DNA from: Sphaerospermopsis sp. SIO1G1
GTDB taxonomy: Bacteria; Cyanobacteriota; Cyanobacteriia; Cyanobacteriales; Nostocaceae
Length of the DNA stretch: 64,000 bases
Assembly: GCA_010672785.1 (NCBI GenBank)
Contig: JAAHFX010000002.1
Coordinates: 656,886 to 720,885 of the forward strand
Direction: 5' to 3'
Shown: positions 26,055 through 35,711 of the stretch, piece after piece
Layout: the number at the start of each line of letters is the position of its first letter
Numbering within the stretch: the first letter of the stretch is position 1
Translations under genes and position numbers: made by a program
The notes under the pieces: generated by a model
The model's input: only the letters and a program-made list of their open reading frames with translations
Told to the model about the DNA's origin: nothing
Databases searched by the model: none

Positions 26055-28172
26055 ATGACTACCCCCAGCGTGAGAAGAAATTCTCATCAAACTAGCCAAT
26101 CACAAAAATTAGATAAAATTCATTCCTTACCCTTAAAAACCAGGCGTTTTGCAGCTTGGGCTGTTGAAATTACCTTAATAACTACTAGTAGTTTAGTTCC
26201 TTTTGGGTTGGGTGTGTATGCCAACAGTCGTGCTGAGATGAACCGAGTTCCATTGTCACCAGTGTTGGTAGTTACCGAAAGAGCGATCGCCAAACCCTTA
26301 GCATTACCAGTCAGTTATGGCATTCGTAACGTTGCTAGTCCTAGCAATTTCCTCTGGACGGCTGCTTTATTAGTACCTCTGACACTGTCAGCATGGCAAC
26401 TATATCTACTGGGTAAAACTGGTAGTACCATCCCCAAGCGTTGGTTTGGTGTGCGGGTAGTCAATGAAGAAGGTAAAGCTCCAGGTTTGGGAGTTGTCAT
26501 AGTTAGGGAAGGAATAGGGCGTTGGTTTGTGCCTATTTCCATAGCATACTTACTGTGGCGCTATAGCTTTGCTTTTCCCAACTTGGGTTTATTTACATTT
26601 CTGACAATGTTGATCATTTTGGGCGAAAGCATGGGTTGGCCTACCCAAAAACGTCCTCGTGCCTTTCATGATCAATTAGCAGGTACATACACAATAGATG
26701 TTAATGAAAAAATTACTATAGTTAAATCTTCACAAACAAAACTTACCCAACCTACAGACTCAGAAAATCAGCAAAACACCAACACTACCCACATCTCTGC
26801 ACCTAGTCAGACAAAATCCCTCAGCCCCAATTTAACTTTATTGGTGGTAGGAGTGATCAGTATGGTGACAGTGTTATCTACTTTAGTAGGTACACAAATC
26901 TACATTCAAACCCAAGAAAATCTGCGTAACACCAAGCAAATTAATAGTGAAAAGTTTCTGGAACTGATCAAAACTATCAACCCTGACTCTTATGCTACCA
27001 ATGCTGAACGTCAACAAGCAATATTAGCATTAGGGGGAATTAATGATGCACAGTCTATCGAGTTCTTGGTAGATTTATTGGTGAAAGAAACCAACTTTCA
27101 AAACATAGATACAATCCAACAAGCACTTATAAATATTGGCCTGGTAGCAATTCCAGAATTGAAACAGATGCACTTATTTTTACTGGGAGAACTAGAACCT
27201 GGTAGCAATTTCCGTCAAATTCGGGAACGACAATTAAAGGTTAATCAACAAACAATTAACAAAATTCTCTCCGTTTACAGTGGCAAAGTCCAGAACCTAG
27301 ATTTGAGTAATACCCAACTCAGTCAAAATAATGTCCAAAATAATTCTGAATTTAGGTTAGTGCTAAAGAATGCTGACTTATCAGGTGCTATTTTCACAAA
27401 CTCTAATTTGAATAACGCTAATTTCCAAGGTAGTAGTTTCCGCAGTGTGGGAGAAGATAAACGCTGGGATACTTATGATGATGTTACTGCTAATTTGAGT
27501 AAAACTCAGTTACAACAAGCTGACTTCACAGAAGCTAATCTGAGCAGAGTTTTGATCAACGATAGTGATTTAAGTCGTGCTACTCTTAACAAAGCTAACC
27601 TATCCAATGCTCAGTTAGTCAGAAGTAACTTGAGTAGTAGCCAACTAATTGGTAGTAACTTGCAACAAGTAATTTTAGAAAATGGCATATTAACAGGCGC
27701 AGATATAAGTAATGCCAATTTAGTAGAGGCAAATTTGTATGCTGCCAGTTTAGTTCGTGTTTCTGCTATTAGTACACAATTATCTTATGCCAACTTAATT
27801 AATACAGATTGGCAAGGTGCAGATTTATCGGAAGCTTATTTAGACTATGCCAATCTGAGTAATGCTAACTTGAGAGCTACTCGTTTAAGTGGGGCAATTT
27901 TACGCTCTGCTAACTTAAAAAATGCTAATTTGCAAAATGCAGATTTAAGTCGTACAGACTTACGAGGAGCAAATTTAGATGGTGCTGATTTTCAAGGTGC
28001 TGTACTATCTCCTAGCAAACAAAGTCCCAGTGATAGTTTTATAGAAACCTATGATATGGGTTCAAAAGCTGCCATAGTTCAAAATGTTGATTTTAGCCGA
28101 GCAAAAAACCTAGATACTCAGCAATTAGCCTTTATTTGTACTCAAGGTGGTATTCATTCCCGTTGTCCATAA
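26055..28172 (+). CDS. RDD membrane domain fused to pentapeptide repeats
   Basis: 705 residues. The first part (about 25-215) is an RDD-type membrane domain: LKTRRFAAWAVEI with the Arg that names the family, then about three or four hydrophobic helices, and PKRWFGVRVV and RPRAFHDQLAGTYTID near its end. A linker rich in Gln and Thr leads to another transmembrane helix (about 255-280). Residues of about 290-375 are helical, HEAT-like (AILALGGINDAQSIEFLVDLL). From about 420 to 650 there are pentapeptide repeats with the A(D/N)Lxx pattern, which fold as a beta-helix. The function is unknown; the beta-helix may act as a docking surface at the membrane. The gene lies between two arms of an inverted repeat. 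Confidence 0.9.
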   Translation: MTTPSVRRNSHQTSQSQKLDKIHSLPLKTRRFAAWAVEITLITTSSLVPFGLGVYANSRAEMNRVPLSPVLVVTERAIAKPLALPVSYGIRNVASPSNFLWTAALLVPLTLSAWQLYLLGKTGSTIPKRWFGVRVVNEEGKAPGLGVVIVREGIGRWFVPISIAYLLWRYSFAFPNLGLFTFLTMLIILGESMGWPTQKRPRAFHDQLAGTYTIDVNEKITIVKSSQTKLTQPTDSENQQNTNTTHISAPSQTKSLSPNLTLLVVGVISMVTVLSTLVGTQIYIQTQENLRNTKQINSEKFLELIKTINPDSYATNAERQQAILALGGINDAQSIEFLVDLLVKETNFQNIDTIQQALINIGLVAIPELKQMHLFLLGELEPGSNFRQIRERQLKVNQQTINKILSVYSGKVQNLDLSNTQLSQNNVQNNSEFRLVLKNADLSGAIFTNSNLNNANFQGSSFRSVGEDKRWDTYDDVTANLSKTQLQQADFTEANLSRVLINDSDLSRATLNKANLSNAQLVRSNLSSSQLIGSNLQQVILENGILTGADISNANLVEANLYAASLVRVSAISTQLSYANLINTDWQGADLSEAYLDYANLSNANLRATRLSGAILRSANLKNANLQNADLSRTDLRGANLDGADFQGAVLSPSKQSPSDSFIETYDMGSKAAIVQNVDFSRAKNLDTQQLAFICTQGGIHSRCP

Positions 28173-28183
28173 TTACAAAAAGT

Positions 28184-28461
28184 GATTGGTAATTGGTGAT
28201 TGGTGATTGGTGATTGGTGATTGGTGACTGGTGACTGGTGATTTGTGACTGGTGATTGGTGAGTGGGTGATTGGGTAAATTTCTTAATTACGTAAGCGAA
28301 GCTCCTCTGAAAGAGGCATTACGTAAGCGAAGCTCTCCTGAAAGGAGCATTACGAATTACGAATTACGAATTACGAATTACGTAAGCGAAGCTCTCCTGA
28401 AAGGAGCATTACGAATTACTAAAGGTGATTGGTGATTGGGAATCTTAATTTAATCAGTAAT
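28184..28461. repeat. Right arm of long inverted repeat (composite repeat)
   Basis: Reverse complement of the repeat at 24254-24537, with the same modules in the same order: TGATTGG heptamers, GGGTAAATTTCTTAATTACG, the two hairpin modules, TTACGAA heptamers, and CTTAATTTAATCAGTAAT at its outer end. It starts 12 bases after the stop codon of the RDD/pentapeptide gene. Confidence 0.9.
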
Positions 28462-28551
28462 ATCAAATCCGTTAGCATCGGAATGTTGATTGTCCTACAC
28501 TCAGAGTATTATGGGAAACATAATCATTGAGATGGTGACAGGAGTAGAACA

Positions 28552-29046
28552 GTGAAACATATTAAATATTTAGCTTCTGTTTTGGTAACTGGTTCAATTT
28601 TAAATTTGGCAGTCAATATTCAACCAGGCCAGGCTCAGGTGGCCTATGGTAGTTATGTTGGTGTGGGGCCAACAGTAGGATTAAGCGAAGGTAGTCAAAT
28701 TGGTGGGGTGTTGGCTTTTCGTTACAAACTCCTAGAAACTCCTGTTTCTTTTCGCGCTCAAGCTTTAATTGGAGACGGTACTGCTGTAGTACCCACAGTT
28801 TCCTATGATTTACCATTGAATTGGCAAACAGACGCTTATTTAGGTGCTGGTTTAGTTTTAGCTAGTGGTGATTCACCTTCTCCCGTTGGCAATAAAATTA
28901 CCTTTGCTTTACAACCAGGTATTGATTATGTTGTTCCTAACAGTAATACAGTGATTTTTGGCAACGCGATTATTGCTTTTGATGCTTACCGTAATAATGG
29001 TGGTACGGCTGTATCATTGCAAGGTGGTGTAGGTTTAAGATTTTAA
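28552..29046 (+). CDS. Exported, beta-barrel-like protein of unknown function
   Basis: 164 residues from the GTG at 28552, chosen because GGAG stands 8 bases upstream and the following 29 residues form a clear signal peptide (YLASVLVTGSILNLAVNIQPGQAQ). The mature protein alternates hydrophobic and polar residues with many glycines and ends in GVGLRF, a terminal Phe as in outer-membrane proteins. The likely location is the outer membrane or periplasm. It resembles small cyanobacterial porin-like hypothetical proteins. It sits between the right arm of the inverted repeat and a cobalamin-pathway gene, with no functional link visible. Confidence 0.75.
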   Translation: MKHIKYLASVLVTGSILNLAVNIQPGQAQVAYGSYVGVGPTVGLSEGSQIGGVLAFRYKLLETPVSFRAQALIGDGTAVVPTVSYDLPLNWQTDAYLGAGLVLASGDSPSPVGNKITFALQPGIDYVVPNSNTVIFGNAIIAFDAYRNNGGTAVSLQGGVGLRF

Positions 29047-29120
29047 GGTAATTGGTAATTGATCATTGTTGATCTGAACGCAGATGAACACAGATGAACG
29101 CGGATAGAAAGTTAGTAATT

Positions 29121-29888
29121 ATGCGGGTTTTGATTTTAGGTGGTACTGGTGATGCACGGGAATTAGCTGTTAGGGTAGCTAATATGACTGGGGTTGAGGC
29201 GATCGCATCTTTAGCTGGTGCTACTCGTCAACCCACTGCACCTTTAGGAAATGTCCGCGTTGGTGGTTTTGGGGGTGTGTCAGGTTTAGTTAATTATTTA
29301 CGGGAAAACCAAATAGATGTGTTAATTGATGCGACTCACCCCTTCGCTGCTCAAATTTCTGATAATGCAGCACAAGCAGCACAGGAGGTAGGTATTTCTC
29401 GGTTGTTATTAAATCGTCTTCATTGGGAAAAGTTACCTGGTGATGATTGGATAGAGGTAGATAATCATACAAATGCAGCTTTAGCTTTAGAAAATCAAGC
29501 TCAACGAGTTTTTTTAACTATTGGTAGACAGGAAATTTCTGCGTTTGCATATTTGCAAAATATCTGGTTTTTAATGCGGATGATTGATCCACCAAAAGCT
29601 GATTCTTTAATTCCCAAGGGTTTGATTTTATATGATAAAGGGCCTTTTAATTTGGAACAGGAAAGAGAGATTTTAATTCAATACGAGATAGATACAATTG
29701 TTAGTAAAAACAGTGGTGGGAATGCTACTTATCCGAAGATAATTGCTGCACGAGAATTAGGTATCAAGGTGGTAATGGTAAAACGTCCACCTGTACCAAT
29801 GGGTGAAGAAGTTGCGGATGTGGAAGGTGTAGTAAATTGGTTGAGGGAAAAAGTTAAAAATAGTCTGAATCAGAATGTCCAGGATTAA
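29121..29888 (+). CDS. cobK: Cobalt-precorrin-6A reductase
   Basis: About 255 residues. It reduces (cobalt-)precorrin-6A to precorrin-6B with NAD(P)H during corrin ring synthesis for vitamin B12-type cofactors. The N-terminal Rossmann-like motif LILGGTGDARELA, IDATHPFA (near 75) and the C-terminal SKNSGGNATYPKI and VKRPPVP are family signatures. I chose the ATG at 29121; an upstream in-frame ATG at 29094 lies in a degenerate GAACGCAGATGAACAC repeat and would add nine unrelated residues. Other cobalamin genes are not adjacent, which is common in cyanobacteria. In older naming the enzyme is CbiJ. Confidence 0.93.
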   Translation: MRVLILGGTGDARELAVRVANMTGVEAIASLAGATRQPTAPLGNVRVGGFGGVSGLVNYLRENQIDVLIDATHPFAAQISDNAAQAAQEVGISRLLLNRLHWEKLPGDDWIEVDNHTNAALALENQAQRVFLTIGRQEISAFAYLQNIWFLMRMIDPPKADSLIPKGLILYDKGPFNLEQEREILIQYEIDTIVSKNSGGNATYPKIIAARELGIKVVMVKRPPVPMGEEVADVEGVVNWLREKVKNSLNQNVQD

Positions 29889-30444
29889 AGGATTTTCAGG
29901 ATCTTTTTGATGATTTAGGGTTTGCAGAAAAAGTGATCTGTGTAGACTAGGGAACAGGGAACAGTTTCAAGATTTGGTAAGGAAAAAATTTTTACCGAAA
30001 GTGCAAGGTTTTCACATTTATTCAGCATCCCCTAAATATCTTGCAGTTTTTTAATTGAAAATAGCTTAAAACTCTCTACCTATAAAGGTTTTAGATTTAT
30101 TCAGGAAGCCCTATTTACAGTTTTTGTTTATGAGTGATAAAGAATATATTTTTTATCTTATTACTTTTATTAACCACTTATTCTGAATCTGATTAAGAAA
30201 ATATCACACCACAAAAATAGGACTTACACATTTTTCCGAAATATCGGAGTTTGAGATTGCTTCCTTTCATCGCAATGATAGTATTTGAACTAGGTTTTGT
30301 GTAAGTCCTGAAAAAATTAAAAACATTTTAGCTAAATCAAATCAAAACGAATAATTGACCAATTTACCTGCTTAATCAACCTTCCCCAAAATCCCCCCAT
30401 CAGCTAAACTCAAACATACTGCGTTAATCTCTTTAATTCTAAAT
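29889..30444. other. Intergenic spacer with two dispersed repeats
   Basis: About 29918-30050 is a copy of the repeat that reads TTTAGGGTTTGCAG, AAAAAGTGATCTGTG, GGGAACAGTTTCAAG, ending TTCAGCATCCCC. At 30219-30309 is a MITE-like element described separately. No gene is supported. The last 100 bases must contain the methyltransferase promoter. Confidence 0.6.
30219..30309. mobile_element. MITE-like element, AGGACTTACGCA family (copy 2)
   Basis: A 91-bp element with ends AGGACTTACACA (30219-30230) and TGTGTAAGTCCT (30298-30309). Both ends carry the same G-to-A or C-to-T compensating change relative to copy 1 at 7010-7100, so the terminal pairing is kept. The interiors of the two copies are nearly the same. 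It has no coding potential. Confidence 0.85.
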
Positions 30445-31662
30445 ATGTCCGACTCCCAAGTAAGTGCTGCTGTTGCAAAACTCTACGACACCTACCCTTT
30501 CCCTCCTGAACCTATCCTGGATGAACCACCACCGGGTTATAATTGGCGTTGGAATTGGTTAGCTGCATACAACTTCTGCACAGGTAGAACACCACAAAAA
30601 CAAGATATCCGCATTTTAGATGCTGGTTGTGGTTCAGGAGTCGGTACAGAATATTTAGTACATCTCAACCCCCACGCTCAGGTAGTAGGAATTGATTTAA
30701 GTGCTGGTACATTAGAAGTAGCCAAAAAACGCTGCCAAAGTTCCGGCGCTGACCGTGTAGAATTTCATCATCTGAGTATTTACGATGTAGAACAATTACC
30801 AGGAGAATTCGATTTAATTAATTGTGTTGGTGTCCTTCATCACTTACCAGATCCCATTCGTGGTATCCAAGCATTAGCAAAGAAGCTTGCAAAGGGTGGA
30901 TTAATGCACATTTTTGTGTATGGAGAACTGGGAAGATGGGAAATACAACTCATGCAAAAGGCGATCGCTCTTCTTCAAGGTGATAAACGCGGTGACTATC
31001 AAGATGGTGTGAAAGTCGGCAGAAAAATATTTTCCTCATTACCAGAAAACAACCGTCTTGTCAAGAGAGAAAAAGAAAGATGGGCAATGGAAAACCAACG
31101 GGATGAATGTTTTGCGGATATGTATGTACATCCCCAGGAATTTGACTATAATATTGATACACTATTTCAACTAATTGCCGCTTCAGAATTAGATTTTGTA
31201 GGATTCTCCAATCCGAGTTTTTGGGATTTAGAAAAACTATTGGATAAAGCACCAGAGTTAATAGAGAGAGCAGGAGAATTGACAGAAATTCAACGTTATC
31301 GCCTGATAGAATTACTGAATCCAGAAGTCACCCATTACGAATTTTTCCTCAGTCGTCCTCCCTTACCTAAACACGATTGGGAAGATGATAGTAGTTTATT
31401 AGCAGCTATACCTGAACTTAACCCCTGTATAGATGGTTTTCCCAGTAAATGTATATTTAACTACGATTATCAAATCATCAATTTATCAGATGCAGAATTT
31501 GAGTTTATGCAGAAATGTAACAGTTCTGCCAAAATAGCCGACATTATGGATCAAACCGATCTAGATATAAGTGGAGTTAGGAAATTAATCAAACAGCAAT
31601 TAATTTTATTAACACCCAGTGAGGGGGTGATGGGGAGTTGGGGTGATGGGGAGTTGGGGTGA
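30445..31662 (+). CDS. SAM-dependent methyltransferase
   Basis: 405 residues. A class I methyltransferase domain is clear: motif I ILDAGCGSGVGTEYL (about 53-67), then VVGIDLSAGTLEVA, and FDLINCVGVLHHLPDP (near 130). The N-terminal KLYDTYPFPPEP is typical of a cyanobacterial group of these enzymes. The C-terminal 200 residues form a separate domain of unknown role. The last ten or so residues (GSWGDGELG) are translated from a GGGTGATGGGGAGTTG repeat, so the natural end may have been lengthened by repeat insertion. The substrate is unknown. It precedes the atp operon by about 150 repeat-filled bases and is probably transcribed separately. Confidence 0.88.
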   Translation: MSDSQVSAAVAKLYDTYPFPPEPILDEPPPGYNWRWNWLAAYNFCTGRTPQKQDIRILDAGCGSGVGTEYLVHLNPHAQVVGIDLSAGTLEVAKKRCQSSGADRVEFHHLSIYDVEQLPGEFDLINCVGVLHHLPDPIRGIQALAKKLAKGGLMHIFVYGELGRWEIQLMQKAIALLQGDKRGDYQDGVKVGRKIFSSLPENNRLVKREKERWAMENQRDECFADMYVHPQEFDYNIDTLFQLIAASELDFVGFSNPSFWDLEKLLDKAPELIERAGELTEIQRYRLIELLNPEVTHYEFFLSRPPLPKHDWEDDSSLLAAIPELNPCIDGFPSKCIFNYDYQIINLSDAEFEFMQKCNSSAKIADIMDQTDLDISGVRKLIKQQLILLTPSEGVMGSWGDGELG

Positions 31663-31745
31663 TGGGAAGGTGGGGTGATGGGGAGTTGGGGCGGTTAATA
31701 ACCCAATAACCAATAACCAATCCCCAATCACCAATCCCCAATCAC
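31625..31745. repeat. GGGTGATGGGGAGTTG and CCAATCA repeats between methyltransferase and atp1
   Basis: Three copies of a GGGTGATGGGGAGTTG-like unit (31625-31690) begin within the methyltransferase gene and continue past its stop. They are followed by CCAATAA/CCAATCA/CCCAATCA heptamers up to about 31745. No gene is seen in this spacer. Confidence 0.8.
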
Positions 31746-31815
31746 CGAAAAATAAGATAATTGTTTTTTTCTAAAGTATTGTTACCAGAACATGATATGA
31801 TTCAGCTGACTGAAT

Positions 31816-32316
31816 GTGCAGTCACCCTATTTAGCTGTACTGGTTTCAAGTCCCGTGAGCTTGTCAGAAGAACAAATTGCACCCACTCCGACAACAGAAC
31901 AAGATAGTCAACCTGGTTCTGATCCAAAAAATCCAGAAACCTCCTCCATGCAGGAGTTTTATCAACTCTACCAAGAGTTGCTAGTAACCACACTTGTGTT
32001 GACAGGGATTACTTTTATCTCTGTTTGGGTTTTCTATTCCCTCAACATTGCCTTAAATTATTTATTAGGGGCGTTTGTAGGTGTGCTTTACTTGAGGATG
32101 TTGGCAAGAGATGTAGAGCGCTTAGGCACAGAGAAACAACAGCTGAGTAAAACCCGGTTAGCTTTATTAGTCGTCCTGATTCTGCTAGCATCACGGTGGA
32201 ATCAACTGCAAATAATGCCCATATTTCTGGGATTTCTCACCTACAAAGCTACGCTCATCATTTATGTAGTCAGAGTGGCATTTATCTCTGACTCTACAAA
32301 GCTCCGGCAACCTTAA
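31816..32316 (+). CDS. atp1: ATP synthase protein I
   Basis: About 166 residues. It is the non-structural protein that starts cyanobacterial atp operons; family members assist assembly of the c-ring. It has a polar N-terminus of 55 residues, then four hydrophobic helices ([47 protein letters not shown] and [13 protein letters not shown]). The listed start is the GTG at 31816; a second GTG at 31855 is possible and would remove 13 residues. It is followed by atpB after 51 bases on the same strand, so it is the first gene of the operon. Confidence 0.9.
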   Translation: MQSPYLAVLVSSPVSLSEEQIAPTPTTEQDSQPGSDPKNPETSSMQEFYQLYQELLVTTLVLTGITFISVWVFYSLNIALNYLLGAFVGVLYLRMLARDVERLGTEKQQLSKTRLALLVVLILLASRWNQLQIMPIFLGFLTYKATLIIYVVRVAFISDSTKLRQP

Positions 32317-32367
32317 AAGACTCCTCTTCTCCAGTAAGATTGGAGATGTGATTGAATTGGAAAGAAA

Positions 32368-33123
32368 ATGCTGAATTTTCTGAATTTCTACTCCCTTCCA
32401 CTTGCCGAATTAGAAGTGGGTAAACATCTGTACTGGCAAATAGGCAACCTAAAGCTACACGGACAGGTGTTTCTCACCTCTTGGTTTGTAATTGGCGTAT
32501 TGACACTAGCTTCAATCTTGGCAAGCAGCAATGTCAAACGTATACCAAGCGGCATTCAAAACCTAATGGAGTTTGCCTTAGAATTCATCAGGGATTTGGC
32601 AAAAAACCAGATCGGCGAAAAAGAATATCGCCCCTGGGTTCCCTTCATTGGCACTTTGTTTTTATTTATTTTCGTGTCAAATTGGTCAGGGGCATTAGTT
32701 CCTTTTAAACTAATTCATTTGCCAGAAGGTGAACTGGCTGCTCCTACCAGCGACATCAACACAACAGTTGCCTTAGCGCTGTTGACATCTCTAGCTTACT
32801 TTTATGCTGGATTCAGCAAAAAAGGCTTAGGGTATTTCGGCAACTATGTGCAACCAGTTTCCTTCATGTTGCCCTTCAAGATTATTGAAGATTTCACCAA
32901 ACCCCTTTCCCTAAGTTTCCGTTTATTCGGTAACATCTTAGCGGATGAACTGGTAGTAGGCGTGCTAGTCTTGCTAGTGCCTCTGTTCGTACCCTTGCCT
33001 GTGATGGCATTGGGACTATTTACGAGTGCCATTCAAGCCTTAATTTTTGCAACCTTAGCGGCTGCCTACATTGGCGAAGCGATGGAAGACCATCATGAGG
33101 AAGAGCATGAGGGTTCTCATTAA
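32368..33123 (+). CDS. atpB: ATP synthase subunit a
   Basis: 251 residues, the integral membrane a subunit of the Fo sector, which forms the proton half-channels next to the c-ring in the thylakoid membrane. Five or more hydrophobic helices are visible. The essential arginine lies in [16 protein letters not shown] (near 190), the family signature, and the conserved Gln helix [19 protein letters not shown] closes the protein. The N-terminal part [18 protein letters not shown] is typical of cyanobacterial and chloroplast proteins. Also called atpI in cyanobacterial naming. Position between atp1 and the c-subunit gene is as expected. Confidence 0.97.
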   Translation: MLNFLNFYSLPLAELEVGKHLYWQIGNLKLHGQVFLTSWFVIGVLTLASILASSNVKRIPSGIQNLMEFALEFIRDLAKNQIGEKEYRPWVPFIGTLFLFIFVSNWSGALVPFKLIHLPEGELAAPTSDINTTVALALLTSLAYFYAGFSKKGLGYFGNYVQPVSFMLPFKIIEDFTKPLSLSFRLFGNILADELVVGVLVLLVPLFVPLPVMALGLFTSAIQALIFATLAAAYIGEAMEDHHEEEHEGSH

Positions 33124-33179
33124 ACCCCTCAGATGACAAAGGTTTAGTTATGAGGTGATCGGTTACAAGTGACAGATGA

Positions 33180-33232
33180 CAGATGACACAAAAGAGTCAA
33201 CTGATAACTGATAACTGACAACTGACAAAATC
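33180..33232. repeat. Heptamer repeats between atpB and atpE
   Basis: Short array of TGACAGA and CTGATAA/CTGACAA-type units in the 162-base spacer. No reading frame is supported. Confidence 0.7.
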
Positions 33233-33273
33233 AACTCTACAAGTTCAACACTCAACTGTATCTGTAAAAGTAA

Positions 33274-33531
<258 letters not shown>

Positions 33532-33554
33532 TTCAGTACACAGTCTGAGTGCTG

Positions 33555-33660
33555 AGTGAAAAAAATTAAGAGTTAGGAGTTAAGAGTTAGGAGTTAAAAT
33601 GACAACTCACTAACTCATAACTCGTAACGTCTTTAAATCATAACTCAGGACTACAATTAT
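33555..33660. repeat. Repeat-rich spacer between atpE and the b' gene
   Basis: Four copies of a TTAGGAGTTAAGAG-like unit (about 33565-33597), then related ACTCATAACTC units. These are of a heptamer family different from the arrays elsewhere in the operon. Confidence 0.65.
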
Positions 33661-33679
33661 AGGATAGGAACAAGCAACC

Positions 33680-34171
33680 ATGACACACTGGATCACCTTA
33701 CTGGCAGTAGAAGAAGTTGCCAAAGAAGGGGGCTTGTTTGACTTAGATGCGACTTTGCCTTTAATGGCAATCCAGTTTCTAGTTTTAGCCCTGATATTAA
33801 ACGCAACTCTCTACAAACCTTTGGGTAAAGCCATTGATGGACGTAATGAATATGTACGTAACAATCAACTGGAAGCCCAAGAACGCTTGTCAAAAACAGA
33901 AAAATTAGCCGAGCAGTATGAGCAAGAACTAGCCGGCGCAAGAAGACAAGCACAAACAATTATTGCCCAAGCTCAAGAAGAAGCGCAAAAGATGGCAGCT
34001 CAGAAAATAGCTGCCGCGCAACAGGAAGCCCAGGCGCAAAGAGAAAAAGCATCTGGTGAAATTGAGCAGCAAAAACAACAAGCTTTGGCTTCACTAGAAG
34101 CACAGGTAGATGCCCTCAGTCGCCAAATACTAGAGAAGCTGTTAGGTGGTGACTTAGTAGGCCAACGCTAA
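33680..34171 (+). CDS. atpF2: ATP synthase subunit b'
   Basis: 163 residues. One membrane helix near the N-terminus ([20 protein letters not shown], about 26-45) is followed by a long, charged, Ala/Gln/Glu-rich helix that forms the peripheral stalk with subunit b. The short leader [11 protein letters not shown] is typical of the b' form found in photosynthetic organisms, which have two different b subunits. Also called atpG in some cyanobacterial naming. The next gene, for subunit b, starts 155 bases later after a repeat-filled spacer. Confidence 0.95.
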   Translation: MTHWITLLAVEEVAKEGGLFDLDATLPLMAIQFLVLALILNATLYKPLGKAIDGRNEYVRNNQLEAQERLSKTEKLAEQYEQELAGARRQAQTIIAQAQEEAQKMAAQKIAAAQQEAQAQREKASGEIEQQKQQALASLEAQVDALSRQILEKLLGGDLVGQR

Positions 34172-34185
34172 CTCACAGAATTGTC

Positions 34186-34285
34186 ATTGCAGGTGATAGG
34201 TGACAGGTGACAGGTGACAGTGAACGGAATAATAACTGAATAACTGATAACTGATAACTGTTCACTGAATAACTGACCACTGACA
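34186..34285. repeat. AGGTGAC and CTGATAA repeats between b' and b genes
   Basis: AGGTGAC units (34192-34220) followed by CTGATAA-type units (about 34235-34285) fill the spacer of 155 bases. Frames across this array are not genes. Confidence 0.8.
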
Positions 34286-34326
34286 AGAAATTTTGAATTT
34301 GGCAGCGCAGTTGTGGATAGAAAATC

Positions 34327-34884
34327 ATGGGGACTTTTGTACTATTGATGGCGGAAGCAGCCGCCGTCGGAGGTGAACTGGCAGAGGGAGCAGAACATAG
34401 TGGTATTGGTCTAAATACTAATATTTTAGAGACCAACCTAATTAACCTTGCCATTATTATTACTGTGCTGTTCATATTTGGACGTAAAGTTTTAGGTGGT
34501 AACCTCAAAGCACGTCGGGAAAATATTGAAGCAGCAATTAAGAGTGCAGAGCAAAGAGCAGCTGAAGCTGCTAGTAAGTTGCAAGAAGCTCAACAGAATC
34601 TAACACAGGCTCAAACTGAAGCAATCTCAATCAAAGCTAAAGCCGAAGAAAGTGCTAAAGCTGCTAGTGAAGCAATTTTAGCCCAAGCTGATGCTGATGT
34701 TGAGAGAATGAAAGCCTCTGGTGCAGCTGATTTGAATGCAGAACTAGATAAAGTAATCGCTCAATTGAAGCAGAAAGTAGTGGCTCAAGCATTGGAAAAA
34801 GCTGAGACTCAACTGAAAGCAGGTATTGCTGAGGATGCTCAAAAAGCTATTATTGACCGCAGCATTGCTCAATTGGGAGGTTAA
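34327..34884 (+). CDS. atpF: ATP synthase subunit b
   Basis: 185 residues. A hydrophobic helix (about 35-57, [18 protein letters not shown]) anchors the protein, and a long Ala/Glu/Lys-rich helix extends into the cytoplasm as part of the peripheral stalk. The segment [14 protein letters not shown] before the membrane helix is typical of cyanobacterial and chloroplast b subunits. The delta gene begins 2 bases after its stop, which implies translational coupling in keeping with the need for matched amounts of stalk proteins. Confidence 0.96.
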   Translation: MGTFVLLMAEAAAVGGELAEGAEHSGIGLNTNILETNLINLAIIITVLFIFGRKVLGGNLKARRENIEAAIKSAEQRAAEAASKLQEAQQNLTQAQTEAISIKAKAEESAKAASEAILAQADADVERMKASGAADLNAELDKVIAQLKQKVVAQALEKAETQLKAGIAEDAQKAIIDRSIAQLGG

Positions 34885-34886
34885 GC

Positions 34887-35441
34887 ATGAAAAATAATGC
34901 AGCAGCAGCTGAAGTAGCCCAGCCTTATGCACAGGCTTTATTATCCATCGCCCAGTCAAATAACTTGACAGAAGAATTTGGGGTAGATGCTAAAAGTTTA
35001 ATTAGTTTGCTTTCAGGTTCAGAGGAACTCCAAAACTTTTTGGATAACCCATTTATTCAACCTGAAAACAAAAAGAATCTCATCAAGCAGTTACTAGGGG
35101 AAGGAGCTAGTCCTTATCTTCGTAACTTCTTACTTCTTTTAGTTGATAGAAGAAGAATAGCTGTCTTAGAGCCAATTTTACAGCAGTACTTAGCTTTATT
35201 ACGGCAGTTAAATCAGACCGTATTAGCTGAAGTCACTTCTACAGTTGCTCTCACTGAAGAACAACTCCAAGCAGTGAAAGAAAAGGTACTTGCTATCACT
35301 AAAGCACGAGAAGTAGAAATCGAAACAAGCATAGACACCGACTTAATCGGTGGTCTAGTGATCAAAGTAGGCTCTCAAGTAATTGATGCCAGCTTACGTG
35401 GTCAATTGCGTCGTCTTTCTTTGAGCTTAACCAGTAATTAA
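34887..35441 (+). CDS. atpH: ATP synthase subunit delta
   Basis: 184 residues. It caps the F1 head and joins it to the b/b' stalk. The N-terminal helical domain starts with VAQPYAQALLSIAQ, and the C-terminal region has the family signature GGLVIKVGSQVIDASLRGQL. No membrane segment. Start ATG at 34887, 2 bases after the atpF stop, with GGGAGG 7 bases upstream. Called atpD in older cyanobacterial naming. Confidence 0.96.
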   Translation: MKNNAAAAEVAQPYAQALLSIAQSNNLTEEFGVDAKSLISLLSGSEELQNFLDNPFIQPENKKNLIKQLLGEGASPYLRNFLLLLVDRRRIAVLEPILQQYLALLRQLNQTVLAEVTSTVALTEEQLQAVKEKVLAITKAREVEIETSIDTDLIGGLVIKVGSQVIDASLRGQLRRLSLSLTSN

Positions 35442-35444
35442 ATT

Positions 35445-35672
35445 GTTTTGGGCATTGGGCATTGGGCATTGGGCATTGGGCATTAGGTAATGGTTCATGG
35501 GTAATAGGTAATAGGTAATAGGTAAGGGGTAGCAGGTAATAGGTAATGGGTAATAAGTAATATTATTCCCAATCACCAATCACCAATCACCAATCACCAA
35601 TCACCAATCACCAATCACCAATCACCAATCACCAATCACCAATCACCAATCACCAATCACCAATCACCAATA
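35445..35672. repeat. Long heptamer array between delta and alpha genes
   Basis: GGGCATT units (35448-35485), then GGTAATA-type units, then about 15 perfect CCAATCA heptamers (35568-35670). The spacer of 270 bases is nearly all repeat. It lies inside an operon that should be transcribed as one mRNA. Confidence 0.9.
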
Positions 35673-35711
35673 ACTTCTTTTGTTTTGAAAGCAAACTGAA
35701 ACATAGGCATA

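Noticed and set aside
34173..34508. 111-residue minus-strand frame across the b'/b spacer
   Set aside because: Formed from the repeat array and the antisense of atpF; no family features.
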